From NCBI GenBank assembly GCA_944393405.1, contig CALYAC010000011.1:1-64000 (forward strand): a stretch of DNA of 64,000 nt, in the 5' to 3' direction. The translations under genes and the position numbers were made by a program. Shown one piece after another: positions 1-10,700 of the stretch. The DNA comes from an uncultured Clostridia bacterium (GTDB lineage Bacteria; Bacillota_A; Clostridia; TANB77; CAG-508). A model generated the notes under the pieces. The model was given only the letters and a program-made list of their open reading frames with translations. It was not told the DNA's origin and did no database searches. Positions within the stretch are counted from its first letter, which is position 1, and each line of letters starts with the position of its first letter.

Positions 1-6
1 TAAAAT

Positions 7-663
7 ATGTTTGATAACATTATAAACTTTTTTAAGAAATTTAAGAAAAGCGAAAAAGAAGAATCTAAAAATACTGCAAAAGAAAGACTACATTTAGTAT
101 TAGCTCAGGATAGAGCAAATATTTCGGCAGACTTTTTAGAGATGATGAAACAAGAAATTTTAGAGGTAATAAAAAAATATATAGATATAGATGAAAAAGC
201 AATTGATGTAAGATTAACAAATAAGGAAAGTGAAGATGGGGTAATGGGAGCCCCTTCGCTTTATGCAAATATACCGATTATTACAATAAAAAATGAAGCA
301 AGGCAACTAGAAGGAACATTAAAAGAAGAAAATAAAAAAACTGATGAAATAGATAAAGATAGTGCTAAAACAGAGTCAGAAGATCAAGATAAAGACAATA
401 ATAGTATAGAGCAGGAAGATATTGATAATAATAAAGAAGAAAATGATAATACAAAAAAAGATACTGATATAAAAGAAAGCAGTAAAGAAAATATAGAAAA
501 TGTAGAAAAAGAAAGCGAAAATAAAGAAGTAGATGTAAAATCAGAAGCAAATAACAAGAATAAGGAAGAAGATAAAGAAAAAGGCAAAAACAAAAAAAAC
601 AATCAAAAGAAAAATAAGAATAAAGATATAGATGAGGTTAAGGATGAAAAGAAAGATTCTTAA
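7..663 (+). CDS. minE: MinE with long charged C-terminal extension
   Basis: Cell-division topological specificity factor, which drives MinCD off the membrane at mid-cell so that the septum is placed centrally. Residues 1-95 carry the family pattern: an amphipathic N-terminus, then AKERLHLVLAQDRA, an ILEVIKKYIDID helix and a closing ANIPI strand. MinE is usually about 85-95 residues; this one has 218. Residues from about 100 to the end are low-complexity, rich in Lys, Glu, Asp and Asn, and look disordered. minC and minD would be expected upstream, outside the window. The end overlaps the rodA start by 20 bases, so the two are probably co-transcribed. The family call is firm; the role of the tail is unknown. 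Confidence 0.9.
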   Translation: MFDNIINFFKKFKKSEKEESKNTAKERLHLVLAQDRANISADFLEMMKQEILEVIKKYIDIDEKAIDVRLTNKESEDGVMGAPSLYANIPIITIKNEARQLEGTLKEENKKTDEIDKDSAKTESEDQDKDNNSIEQEDIDNNKEENDNTKKDTDIKESSKENIENVEKESENKEVDVKSEANNKNKEEDKEKGKNKKNNQKKNKNKDIDEVKDEKKDS

Positions 664-1751
664 AAATATTGAATGGGGGATATTAATCTGTACAATTGTA
701 CTTGTTATAATAGGCTTAGTAGCTTTAACATCTGCAACAAGAAATTCAGATTATGATGAATTAAAAAAACAAATTATTTGGACTGCTATAAGTATTCCAA
801 TAATGATAATTATAATTTTTATTGATTATGATTTGATAGCTAAAATATCACCATTTCTATATGGAATAATATTAATTTTACTTGTAGCTGTACTGTTTAC
901 AGAACCGATTAATGGTGCAACTAGTTGGTTTAATATTGGATCATCAACTATTCAACCAGCAGAGTTTGCAAAGATTATATATATTTTGATGTTTGCGCTA
1001 GTTTTAACTAAGATACAGAAAAAGGGAAAAGACGAAATCAGTAGATTTCCAAAATTAATACTTGCATCTTTAGTATTTATAGTACCAACTTTATTAATTA
1101 TTAAACAACCTGATTATGGTACAGCATTAGCTTTTGTAATGGCATATATATTTATGCTATTTACAGCAGGAATTAAGAAAAGATATATAATTATTTCTAT
1201 TTTACTTGTTGTTATATTAGTGCCTGTTTTATACTTTTTTGTATTACCAGAGCATGCAAAGACAAGAATAGATGTATTTTTAAATCCTGATATTGATCCA
1301 AGAGGTGCAGGATATAATATAATTCAATCAAAACTTGCAATTGGTTCAGGTGGACTACTTGGAATGGGATTATTTAAAGGAAATCAAACTCAACTAGGAT
1401 TTTTATATCCTAAAACAACAGACTTTATATTCTCGCTAATAGCTGAGGAAATGGGATTTATAGTTTCAGCCGTAGTTATAATTTTATATGTTGTATTAAT
1501 AACTAAAGCAATATATGTTGCTAAAACCGCAAAAGATGATTTAGGATCATATATTGCAATGGGAATAGCCCGGAATATTCTTTTTCCATATGGTAGAGAA
1601 TATTGGTATGACAATGGGATTATTGCCTATAACTGGTATACCACTTCCATTTGTAAGTTATGGAGGAAGCTCTCTACTTAGCAACTTTATAATGATTGGA
1701 CTTTTATTAAACATTTCAGGAAGAAGACAAAAAGCAATATTTATAAACTAA
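644..1751 (+). CDS. rodA: RodA/FtsW-type glycosyltransferase, +1 frameshift at CGG
   Basis: SEDS-family membrane protein that polymerises lipid II into peptidoglycan glycan strands during elongation. Several hydrophobic segments are visible, with family motifs NGATSWF and QPAEFAK, and GGSG/GLLGMGLFKG in the large loop. The zero frame runs off at 1681 with a nonsense tail. Reading +1 from 1572 restores the conserved end: HMVENIGMTMGLLPITG, then LPFVSYGGSSLLSNF, stopping at 1751, for about 368 residues, the normal family length. The split is GCC CGG A at 1568-1574, where the +1 frame reads GGA. I prefer ATG 644 over 632 because GAGG lies 7 bases before it and MKRKILKN is a typical start. The same split context recurs at 11441 and 38833 (see findings). 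Confidence 0.88.
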
Positions 1752-1766
1752 AATATAGGAGAAAAA

Positions 1767-2738
<972 letters not shown>

Positions 2739-2746
2739 AATATGAA

Positions 2747-2796
2747 TAGATTAGAGATAAAGTAAATTAATTTTATTATCTCTAATCTATTTTTTT
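2747..2796 (+). terminator. Rho-independent terminator after dusB
   Basis: A perfect 14-base stem (TAGATTAGAGATAA paired with TTATCTCTAATCTA), a 15-base AT-rich loop and a run of seven T. It ends the minE-rodA-dusB unit. The AGGAG of the next gene begins right after the T tract. Confidence 0.9.
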
Positions 2797-2808
2797 AGGA
2801 GTATATGT

Positions 2809-3516
2809 ATGTTAAATATTAATATAAAAAATAAGAAAAAAACAATAATTAAATTATGTGTTTTATCTATTTTAATTTTACTTTTTACTTTTATTATTTT
2901 TTTATTTAAATCTAATTATATTAATTATAATTTTTCAAAAACTGGACATAATATGAGTAATAAAAAATTAGAGGAAATTGAAGAATATATTTTAAATATT
3001 AGTTCATATACTGCAACAGTAGATATAACAGTAACAAGTAATAAAACAACTAATAAATACAAAATAAAACAAGAGTATAATAAAGATAGATTAAAACAGA
3101 CCATAATAGAACCTAAAAACATAGAAGGTCTAGAAATTTGCTATGAAAATAATACATTAAAACTAACTAATACTAAACTTAATTTAACTAAAATATATGA
3201 AGAATACAATTATTTATCAAATAACTATTTAGATTTAATAACATTTATAGAAGAATATAAAAAGATTAAGAATGTAAAAGAAAATAAAATAGATACTGAT
3301 ATTAAAGATACAATAAATTCATATGAAAAAGATGGAAAATATATATTTGAAATAGAATTTGACAAAAATATAAAAAAAGAAAATGAAAATATATATGTAT
3401 CAAATAAGAGTTTAACAATCGATAAGAATACTGGAAAAATCATTAGTTTAAAAATTAAAGATATGAACCAAAAAGATCTAGTTTACATATTATATAATGA
3501 GATACAGATCAATTAA
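2809..3516 (+). CDS. GerS-like LolA-fold membrane-anchored protein
   Basis: Residues 14-33 form one hydrophobic N-terminal segment; the rest (about 200 residues) would lie outside the membrane. The exported part has the alternating beta pattern of LolA-like domains: SSYTATVDITVTSNKTTN, then IKQEYNKDRLKQTIIEP, with a late SLTIDKNTGKIISLKIKD strand pair. No lipobox cysteine is visible, so it appears membrane-anchored rather than lipidated. The next gene encodes MazF. From memory, gerS in Clostridioides difficile lies near alr2 and the mazEF pair, which supports a GerS relationship, but alr and mazE are missing here. The fold call is moderate; a role in spore germination is inference only. Confidence 0.55.
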   Translation: MLNINIKNKKKTIIKLCVLSILILLFTFIIFLFKSNYINYNFSKTGHNMSNKKLEEIEEYILNISSYTATVDITVTSNKTTNKYKIKQEYNKDRLKQTIIEPKNIEGLEICYENNTLKLTNTKLNLTKIYEEYNYLSNNYLDLITFIEEYKKIKNVKENKIDTDIKDTINSYEKDGKYIFEIEFDKNIKKENENIYVSNKSLTIDKNTGKIISLKIKDMNQKDLVYILYNEIQIN

Positions 3517-3603
3517 ATAGTATTTAATTCTGTAAATCTTAGACTAAGTTTAAAATATATCAAAAAATAATCCTTAAATATAGAAACATTAGGAGTGAAG
3601 ATT

Positions 3604-3948
3604 ATGGTAATAAAAAGAGGAGATATGTTTTATGCAGATTTAAGTCCAGTTGTTGGTTCAGAGCAAGGGGGAGTTAGACCAGTTTTAATAATACAAAATG
3701 ATATAGGAAACAAACATAGCCCAACAGTTATTGCAGCTGCAATTACTTCACAGACAGGAAAAACAAAACTTCCAACACATATAGAAATAGGTTCACAAGA
3801 AAATGGACTAAAGTCGGATTCGGTAGTTTTAACAGAGCAAATTAGAACAATAGATAAAAGTAGATTGAAAGAAAAGATTGGTCATATAGATGATGAAAAT
3901 ATAATTACTAAAGTAAATAATGCATTGGGTGTTAGCTTTGGATTATAA
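3604..3948 (+). CDS. mazF: MazF/PemK-family mRNA endoribonuclease
   Basis: Toxin of the MazF (NdoA/EndoA) family, which cuts single-stranded mRNA at short motifs. Family hallmarks are RRGD-like [11 protein letters not shown] at the start, [36 protein letters not shown] and [16 protein letters not shown]. At about 114 residues it has the standard length. ATG 3604 is preferred because AGGAG (3591-3595) sits eight bases upstream; GTG 3595 would overlap that site. The 87 bases before it contain no antitoxin gene, and the upstream neighbour is the GerS-like gene. A bidirectional terminator follows. Its antitoxin, if any, must be elsewhere. Confidence 0.92.
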   Translation: MVIKRGDMFYADLSPVVGSEQGGVRPVLIIQNDIGNKHSPTVIAAAITSQTGKTKLPTHIEIGSQENGLKSDSVVLTEQIRTIDKSRLKEKIGHIDDENIITKVNNALGVSFGL

Positions 3949-3962
3949 TAAAACAAAAAGGA

Positions 3963-4003
3963 AAAAATGATAAAATGGGGTTTAACCCCATTTTATCATT
4001 TTT
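3963..4003. terminator. Bidirectional terminator between mazF and HD-GYP gene
   Basis: A near-perfect 41-base palindrome: AAAAATGATAAAATGGGGTT, one T, then its reverse complement. A-runs and T-runs flank both sides, so it can stop transcription from either convergent gene. Its right end touches the stop codon of the minus-strand gene. Confidence 0.92.
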
Positions 4004-4934
4004 AAACATCTAATTTTTTAATAATTTTAATTTCATTACGTAATTTATCTATTCTATCAGAGCGAAGAGTATAAGCATTTTTGTAATCTTCATAAACTTG
4101 AAGATAATTATCAAAATTTTCTTCTGATTGGAATAATAATCTCATTCCTTCTTTATAATAAGATTTTTTCTTATCAGTTTTAGCAGCGTTCATTTTAGCA
4201 GCATATGAACAAATAAGTTCTAATCTTTTTATATTATCTTTTAAATATTCTACATATTCATATAAACATGCAATTTCATATTGAATATCATCAATAACAA
4301 CTTTAAATAATGTTTTTAAAATTCTTTTATTTATTTTTCCAGTCTTAGATCTTTGAGAAAGATTGTCTAATGCTAAAAGATTAGAATCAGGATTTGCATC
4401 TTTCATTAAGACTTTTAATGTTTCTGAAATATTAACATGAGTTTTATATTGCCTTTTTGTAACTATTGCATCATATTCATCCGCAACACGAATAATTTGT
4501 GCTTCCATTGGAATTTTTGTAACGCCATTAGGATATCCAGATCCATCTAAAGCTTCATGATGATATAAAGGACCATATGCATAAGGTCTTAATTTCAAGT
4601 CTTTCATGCACATCTCATAACCTTTAGTTGTATGTGTTTTCATTATTTCAAATTCTTCATCTGTAAGTCTTTCTGGCTTATTTAAAATTGCTGATGGAAC
4701 AAAAAGTTTTCCAATATCATGTAAATATGCACAAATTGTACAATAAACTGTAAATTTTTTATTAAAATGTAAGTATTCGCATATTCTACAAGTTAAATTT
4801 GCAACATTTTCACTATGGACACGTGTAAAATAGTCTAAACTTCCTAATATATCTAATTGGTATCTCATAGTTTTTCCTAAGTTATATGATTTTAAAGTTA
4901 AAGGACTATAAAAATCAAATTTTTCGTTCTTCAT
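4002..4934 (-). CDS. HD-GYP domain phosphohydrolase
   Basis: Metal-dependent HD-GYP domain, a class that often hydrolyses cyclic di-GMP. Residues 72-76 read HDIGK; KPERLTDEEFEIMKTH follows; HHE lies at 125-127 and DGSGYP at 130-135; then RVADEYDAI. All signature residues are present, so activity is plausible. The C-terminal third (about 200-310) is helical, charged and has no domain I recognise. There is no sensor or receiver domain on the N-terminal side, only about 35 residues. It is transcribed alone, convergent with mazF and divergent from the long AT-rich gap upstream. Substrate assignment is from family knowledge. Confidence 0.85.
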   Translation of the reverse strand: MKNEKFDFYSPLTLKSYNLGKTMRYQLDILGSLDYFTRVHSENVANLTCRICEYLHFNKKFTVYCTICAYLHDIGKLFVPSAILNKPERLTDEEFEIMKTHTTKGYEMCMKDLKLRPYAYGPLYHHEALDGSGYPNGVTKIPMEAQIIRVADEYDAIVTKRQYKTHVNISETLKVLMKDANPDSNLLALDNLSQRSKTGKINKRILKTLFKVVIDDIQYEIACLYEYVEYLKDNIKRLELICSYAAKMNAAKTDKKKSYYKEGMRLLFQSEENFDNYLQVYEDYKNAYTLRSDRIDKLRNEIKIIKKLDV

Positions 4935-5190
4935 AATTTTCTCCTAAGTTAAAATATATATAAATAATAATACTATAAAAATATAAAATTCGCAATATTT
5001 TAGATAAAAGAATAATTTAAAATTCTAAATTTAAAAATTTAAAAATTAAAAAATATGAAAATTAATAAAACATAAGAACAAATTAAAAAATTAATAATAT
5101 AAAAAATAAAACAAAAAAATTAAACAAATTAAAAAAATTTTTAATAAAATGAATAATAAAAAAATAATAGTACATAATAGTAGTATAAGA
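4935..5190. other. AT-rich gene-free stretch upstream of HD-GYP gene
   Basis: About 256 bases that are almost all A and T, with short A/T runs and no open frame, tRNA-like fold or strong hairpin that I can see. The minus-strand part next to 4934 should hold the promoter of the HD-GYP gene, but near-random TATAAT-like strings make it impossible to choose one. Confidence 0.4.
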
Positions 5191-5680
5191 TTGATATTAG
5201 TTTAACTAAGAGTAATATAAGATGTTAATATAATGTTTTATATTATTCGAGCAAAGATGTATAATAGTGTAATGACCTTATATTATTATATGTCGGAGAT
5301 GAGAGTATATTATTTGTGCGTAAGCTATACTTAATATAAATTTTGTTTCTTGTAAAATATTAATTTTGACTGATTTCTTTATTTGTATTTTGTATTGATA
5401 TTTATATTATATGTATGGTTAAAACATATGTAATATATTCGAAGTTAAGATTATACTTGTATATATTAATGGTTGTTACTAGTCCTTTTTTAGGACGAAT
5501 ATGGTTATTAAGTGTGCATTTATAGTCGAGTGACTGATTAATATATTTGGTGATCTAGCTTATTTATGCAGTAATGTATATTAGGTTATAAATTAGGTAT
5601 ATTAGTTTTAACTGAAGATTAATATCAGTTTTATATTGAAATGTCGCAGGGCTTAAAATTTTGCTCTGTGACATTTTATA
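5191..5680 (+). ncRNA. Candidate structured non-coding RNA
   Basis: About 490 bases without an open frame, but different in base use from coding DNA: T-rich and C-poor, with more G than the flanks. It starts with a promoter-like pair (TTGATA 5191-5196 and TAATAT 5213-5218, 16-base spacer). Hairpins include TAATATAA/TTATATTA (5213-5246) and GTCCTTTTTTAGGAC near 5490-5505. It ends with a stem GTCGCAGGGC / GCTCTGTGAC (5643-5672) followed by ATTTTATATT. I recognise no known family (not tmRNA, RNase P or 6S by motif). Low confidence; it could equally be decayed sequence. Confidence 0.3.
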
Positions 5681-5700
5681 TTAATTGTGATAATTGATAA

Positions 5701-5729
5701 TTGCCTTTTTTATTATTACAATGTATAAT
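5701..5729 (+). promoter_or_regulatory. Sigma-A-type promoter of mtaD
   Basis: TTGCCT (5701-5706), 17-base spacer, TATAAT (5724-5729). It lies about 40 bases before the start of the deaminase gene and just after the terminator-like hairpin at 5643-5672. Confidence 0.75.
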
Positions 5730-5771
5730 CTAATATGTAATAATAAAGAAGATTAAAGGAAAGTGGTATAT

Positions 5772-7034
5772 ATGTTAATAAAAAATGGAAAAGTAGTAAT
5801 ATTTGAAAATAATGATGTAGTGGTAAAAAATTTAGATATACGTATTGATGGAGAAAATATTAAAGAAATAAGAGAAAAAATTACAGAAAAAGAAAATGAA
5901 AAAGTAATAGATGCTACAAATAAAGTTATAATGCCAGGTCTAATAAATACACATGCACATATAGCAATGAGTATATTTAGAGGAACTTTTGAAGGATGTA
6001 ATTTATATACATGGCTTAGTGAAAAAATTTGGCCAATAGAAGATAAGTTAACAGAAGAAGATGTATATAATGCTAGTATGATTTCAATAATAGAGATGAT
6101 TTCTACAGGTACAACATGCGTAAATGACCATTATTTCTTTTCTAAAACAATAAGAGAAGCACTAGAAAAAGCAAACTTAAGAGCAGTTATAACAAGAGTA
6201 CTAATGGATAGTGATGGAAAAGAAGCTTCAGAAAAAAGAATTAAAGAATTTAAAGAATTATATGAAACAAGATGTGAAAAAAATGACTTAATTACTTATA
6301 CTGTTTCGCCTCATAGTTTATATACATGTTCAGATGATGTGTTAAAAAATGCAAGACAGCTAGCACTAGAATATAACTTACCCATCCATATACACTTTTT
6401 GGAAAGCATTGATGAAATACAAGATATAAAAAATAAACATGGAAGAGAAGCAATAGATGTATTAAAAGAATATTTTGATGGAATTCATACAATATTAGCA
6501 CATGGTGTAAAGTTAAATGATAGAGACTTAGAAATCTTAAAAAATATGGACTGCGGAATAGTACATAATCCTATATCAAACATGAGACTAGGTTGTAAAA
6601 TAGCTGATATTACAAAATACTTAAAACGAGGCATAAATGTTTCTCTTGGAACAGATGGACAAGGTTCAGGAAATAATCTAGATATGTTTGAAACTATGAA
6701 AATAGCGGGATTAATTCAAGGTGGAATACATGAAAATGAAGAAAGAATTAGTGCGAAAGATGTAATAAAAATGGCAACAATAAATGGAGCAAAAATATTA
6801 GGAATGGAAGATAAAATAGGAAGTATAGAAGAAGGAAAAAAAGCTGATTTAATCATTATAGATATTTCAAAAAGTTTAGATAATATAAAAATGATACCAA
6901 ATAATGATATTATTTCAAATCTTGTATATAATACAGACGGAAGAAATGTTGTAACAACAATAGTAAATGGAAATGTTTTAATGGAAGATAGAAAATTTAA
7001 TAATATAGATATTGAAGAGATATTAGGAAAATAA
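5772..7034 (+). CDS. mtaD: 5-methylthioadenosine/S-adenosylhomocysteine deaminase
   Basis: Amidohydrolase that deaminates MTA, SAH or related adenosines to the inosine forms. Metal ligands are visible: PGLINTHAHIAMSIFRG (first His pair, about residue 60), HIHFLES, AHGVKL and the Asp in SLGTDGQGSGNNLDMFETM. WPIEDKLTEEDVY and VSPHSLYTCSDD are also typical of the MtaD branch. ATG 5772 has AAAGGAAAG upstream at usable spacing; GTG 5763 would sit on that site. It has its own promoter. Exact substrate range cannot be told from sequence. Confidence 0.88.
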   Translation: MLIKNGKVVIFENNDVVVKNLDIRIDGENIKEIREKITEKENEKVIDATNKVIMPGLINTHAHIAMSIFRGTFEGCNLYTWLSEKIWPIEDKLTEEDVYNASMISIIEMISTGTTCVNDHYFFSKTIREALEKANLRAVITRVLMDSDGKEASEKRIKEFKELYETRCEKNDLITYTVSPHSLYTCSDDVLKNARQLALEYNLPIHIHFLESIDEIQDIKNKHGREAIDVLKEYFDGIHTILAHGVKLNDRDLEILKNMDCGIVHNPISNMRLGCKIADITKYLKRGINVSLGTDGQGSGNNLDMFETMKIAGLIQGGIHENEERISAKDVIKMATINGAKILGMEDKIGSIEEGKKADLIIIDISKSLDNIKMIPNNDIISNLVYNTDGRNVVTTIVNGNVLMEDRKFNNIDIEEILGK

Positions 7035-7191
7035 AACTAAAAATAGATAAATAAAATAAACGAAAAATAGAATACAAAGTAAGAAAATTTTAAATAGCAA
7101 TAAATAACTACAATATACGAAAAGCCTTCATTCAAGAAATTATTCTGCTTTGCTATCATATATTAATAATATTATATGAAAGAGGTAGAAT

Positions 7192-7548
7192 ATGAAGAAG
7201 GCAGGGGTAATAAAGATTGGAAAGAATATTCAGGCAATTAGAAAAAGTCATGGATATACACAAGAAAGATTAGCTGAAGCAATTGAATGTTCACCTAGGT
7301 ATATTGGAGATATTGAGCAAGATAGATCAAAACCATCATATGAGGTATTAGTAAAGTTTTGTAATTTATTTAATATGAGTATGGATGTAATATTTAGTGA
7401 ATATCTAGAAATTAAAGGTAAAAAAGAAGTGAATGCAGCTTTATATGGATTTGATGATTTAAAGCAAAATAATAAAGATACAATAGTTCATATGATAGAA
7501 TATTTCAATAAGAAAAAAGAAGAAGATAAAAAAGAGCAAAATAGTTAA
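7192..7548 (+). CDS. XRE-family transcriptional regulator
   Basis: Residues 9-65 form a Cro/CI-type helix-turn-helix: IGKNIQAIRKSHGYTQERLA, then SPRYIGDIEQDRSKPSYEVL with the Gln/Glu turn and the recognition helix. The second half is helical and Lys/Glu-rich. At 118 residues it has no further sensor domain. It stands alone, 157 bases after mtaD, and is followed by a terminator. Its operator and targets cannot be read here. Confidence 0.85.
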   Translation: MKKAGVIKIGKNIQAIRKSHGYTQERLAEAIECSPRYIGDIEQDRSKPSYEVLVKFCNLFNMSMDVIFSEYLEIKGKKEVNAALYGFDDLKQNNKDTIVHMIEYFNKKKEEDKKEQNS

Positions 7549-7600
7549 ATCATATAAAATATGATATTGATAATATAAAAATTGAGAAACAAAATAAAAG

Positions 7601-7641
7601 AATAAGAGTAAATAAGGAAATTTATTTATTCTTATTTTTTT
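7601..7641 (+). terminator. Terminator before smc
   Basis: A 15-base stem, AATAAGAGTAAATAA with TTATTTATTCTTATT (one G-T pair), a six-base loop and a run of T. It separates the XRE gene from smc. Confidence 0.8.
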
Positions 7642-7730
7642 GTTATATAATAAATTTGTTGAAAAAAAGAATATTTTCATATATAATTTACAATGTAATA
7701 ATAGGAAAATCAAAAGAGTAGGTGTAACAT

Positions 7731-10700
7731 ATGTATTTAAAAAGATTAGAACTACAAGGATTTAAGTCATTTGCAGATAAAACAATATTAGAATTTAAAA
7801 GTGGAATTACTTCAGTTATAGGACCAAATGGATCTGGAAAAAGTAATATTTCAGATGCTATAAGATGGGTACTTGGAGAACAAAGTATGAAATCTTTAAG
7901 AGGTTCAAAATCTGAAGATATAATATTTGCAGGAACACAAGCAAGAAAATCATTAGGATTTGCTGAAGTTTCTATGGTAATAGATAATACAGATGGAAAG
8001 CTTCCAATAGAATATTCAGAAGTAACAGTTACTAGAAAATTATATAGAAGTGGTGAAACAGGATATTTTATAAACAAAGTTCCATGTAGATTAAAAGATG
8101 TATTAGAACTATTTATGGATACAGGAATTGGAAAAGATGGATATAGTATTATCGGACAAGGTAAAATAGATGAGATTTTAAGTAATAAATCAGAAGATAG
8201 AAGAAAAGTATTTGAAGAAGCAGCTGGAATTGTAAAATATAGAACAAGAAAAGCAGAATCAGAGAAAAAACTAGAGCAGACTAAACTAAATTTACTTAGA
8301 ATAAATGATATTTTAACAGAAATAGAAGGAAATTTAGATCCATTAAAAGCACAATCAGAAAAAGCAAAAAAATATTTAGATTTACGTGAAGAATTAAAAA
8401 ATATTGAAATAGGATTATTTATACATAATATAAATGAATATAAAGAAAAATTGGAGAAGATAGCAGAAGACATACAAATAGTAGAAGCTCAAAATACAGA
8501 TGAAAATGAAAAAATGGAAGATTTACAAAAATCTAAAGAAGAATTAAAATCTGAGATAGATAGTATTACAGCTAAAATAGAAGAAATGCAAAACTTGGGC
8601 TTTGAAAGTACAAATAAAATAGAAAAAATAAATTCTGATATAGGTATTTCTAAAGAAAGAATACAAAACAATTTAGGAAATAAAGAAAGATTAGAAAAAG
8701 AGATAGAGGAAATAAATATTAGAATTGCAGAACTTGAAGAAGAGCAAAAACAAAAATTAGATAAAAAAGAGAATTTATCTTTAAATAGAGAGAAGTTTCA
8801 AAAAGAATTAGATGAAAAACAAAAAGAACTAGATGAATTAACTAAAAAATTATCTGATAAAGAACTTGAAATAGAAGATAAAAAGAAAAAAATCGAAGAA
8901 GATACAGATAAAAAATATGAAATTGTTTCGATAATAAGTAGCCTTGATACTAATTTTGAAAACTTAGAAAAAAGAGAAAAAACAGTAAAAATAGAAATGC
9001 AAGATTTAACATCAGAAATTGATAGAGAAAGAGATAATAAACAAGAAAAGTCAAAAGAATTTTATGATATAGAATTTAAGAAAAATGAAGCTACTAAAAA
9101 GTTAGAAGAAAAATCAGCAAAAAAAGAAGAATGTATGACCAAAATAAAAGAATTTGATACTATGATTAATAACTTAACATATGAAAGTAGAATGAAAGAT
9201 TCTAGACTTAAATTCTTAATAGAAACTGAAAAGGAAAAAGAAGGATATATAAGAAGTGTTAAATCACTATTATCAGATTGCGAAAAAGATGTTAATTTGA
9301 AAAAGGGAATGAATGGGGTTTTAGCAAATTTAATATCAGTTGATAAAAAATATGAAACAGCAATAGAAATGTGTCTTGGACAAACTCTTCAGAATATAGT
9401 TACTGAAACTGAAGAAGATGCAAAAAAGTTAATAGAACATTTAAGACAAAATAAATTAGGTAGAGCATCATTTTTACCAATTTCTTCAATCAAAGGAAGA
9501 AAACTAGATAAAATATCAAAAGGAAATATAGATGGAATAATAGGAATTGCATCAGATTTAGTAAAATGCAATAAAAAATATGAACAAATTGTTTTAAATT
9601 TACTAGGTAGAACATTAATTGTAGAAAACATGGATACTGCAATAAAAGTTGCAAAATCAAATTCATATTCATTTAGAATAGTAACACTTGATGGTGATAT
9701 CATAAGTAATACTGGAGCCATTTCAGGAGGATCAGTTCAAACAAAAACAGTAAATATTTTAGGAAGAAGTAGAGAAATAGAATCTTTAGAAAAAGAATTA
9801 AAACAAATTGAACAAAAAATAAAAGACATAACTGAAGAAAAAAGAAAATATACTGAATCAGTTACAGATGTAATAGAGGAAGTAACAAGATTAGAAAAAG
9901 AATTACAAGATATAGAAATAGTATATGCAGCAGAAAACCAAAAAATGCTAAATATAGAAGAGGGAATAAATAAATTAGAAACAAGAAGAGAAAAAATAAA
10001 ACATGAAATAGAAGAAGAATTAGTTAGACAAAAAGAAGAAAATAGAAAGGAAAAAGAAGAAAAGGAACATGAAATAAATAATTTAACTAAAGAAATAGAA
10101 GAATTAAGCAAGATAGTAGAAGAATTTGCTATTAATAATAAAGATAATCAAAAATATATAGATGACTTAAATTTTGACATAACAAATTTAAAAATCTCTG
10201 TTACTTCATTTGATGAGAGTAATGTTTCTATTGACGAAATGGTTGATAGAATTAAACAAGATATAGATAACAATAAAAAATCAATAGAAAACAAGAAATC
10301 AAATATTGATGAAATAAAATCTGATAATGATAATCTAAATAATAAAATAAAAGAATTAGAAGAAGAAATAAATAAAATAAAATCAGATGTAGAAAATAGC
10401 TCAAATATAGTAGAAAATTTAAGACAAGAAAGACTTGAAAAAGGCGAGAAATTAAAAACATCAGAAGCACAAATCAATGATAAATTTAATGTAATAGAAG
10501 ACTTAAAAGGTCAACTTGTAAAATTAGATGTTCGAAAAACTAAATTAGAACAAGATTTAGAACAGGTTGTTAATGATTTGTGGATTGAATATGAACTTAC
10601 TCCTAATAATGCTCAAAATTATGAAAAACCACAAAATGTTCAAAAAGCAGCAAGAGATGCAAATATGCTTCGTACACAAATAAAAGAGCTAGGAAGTATT

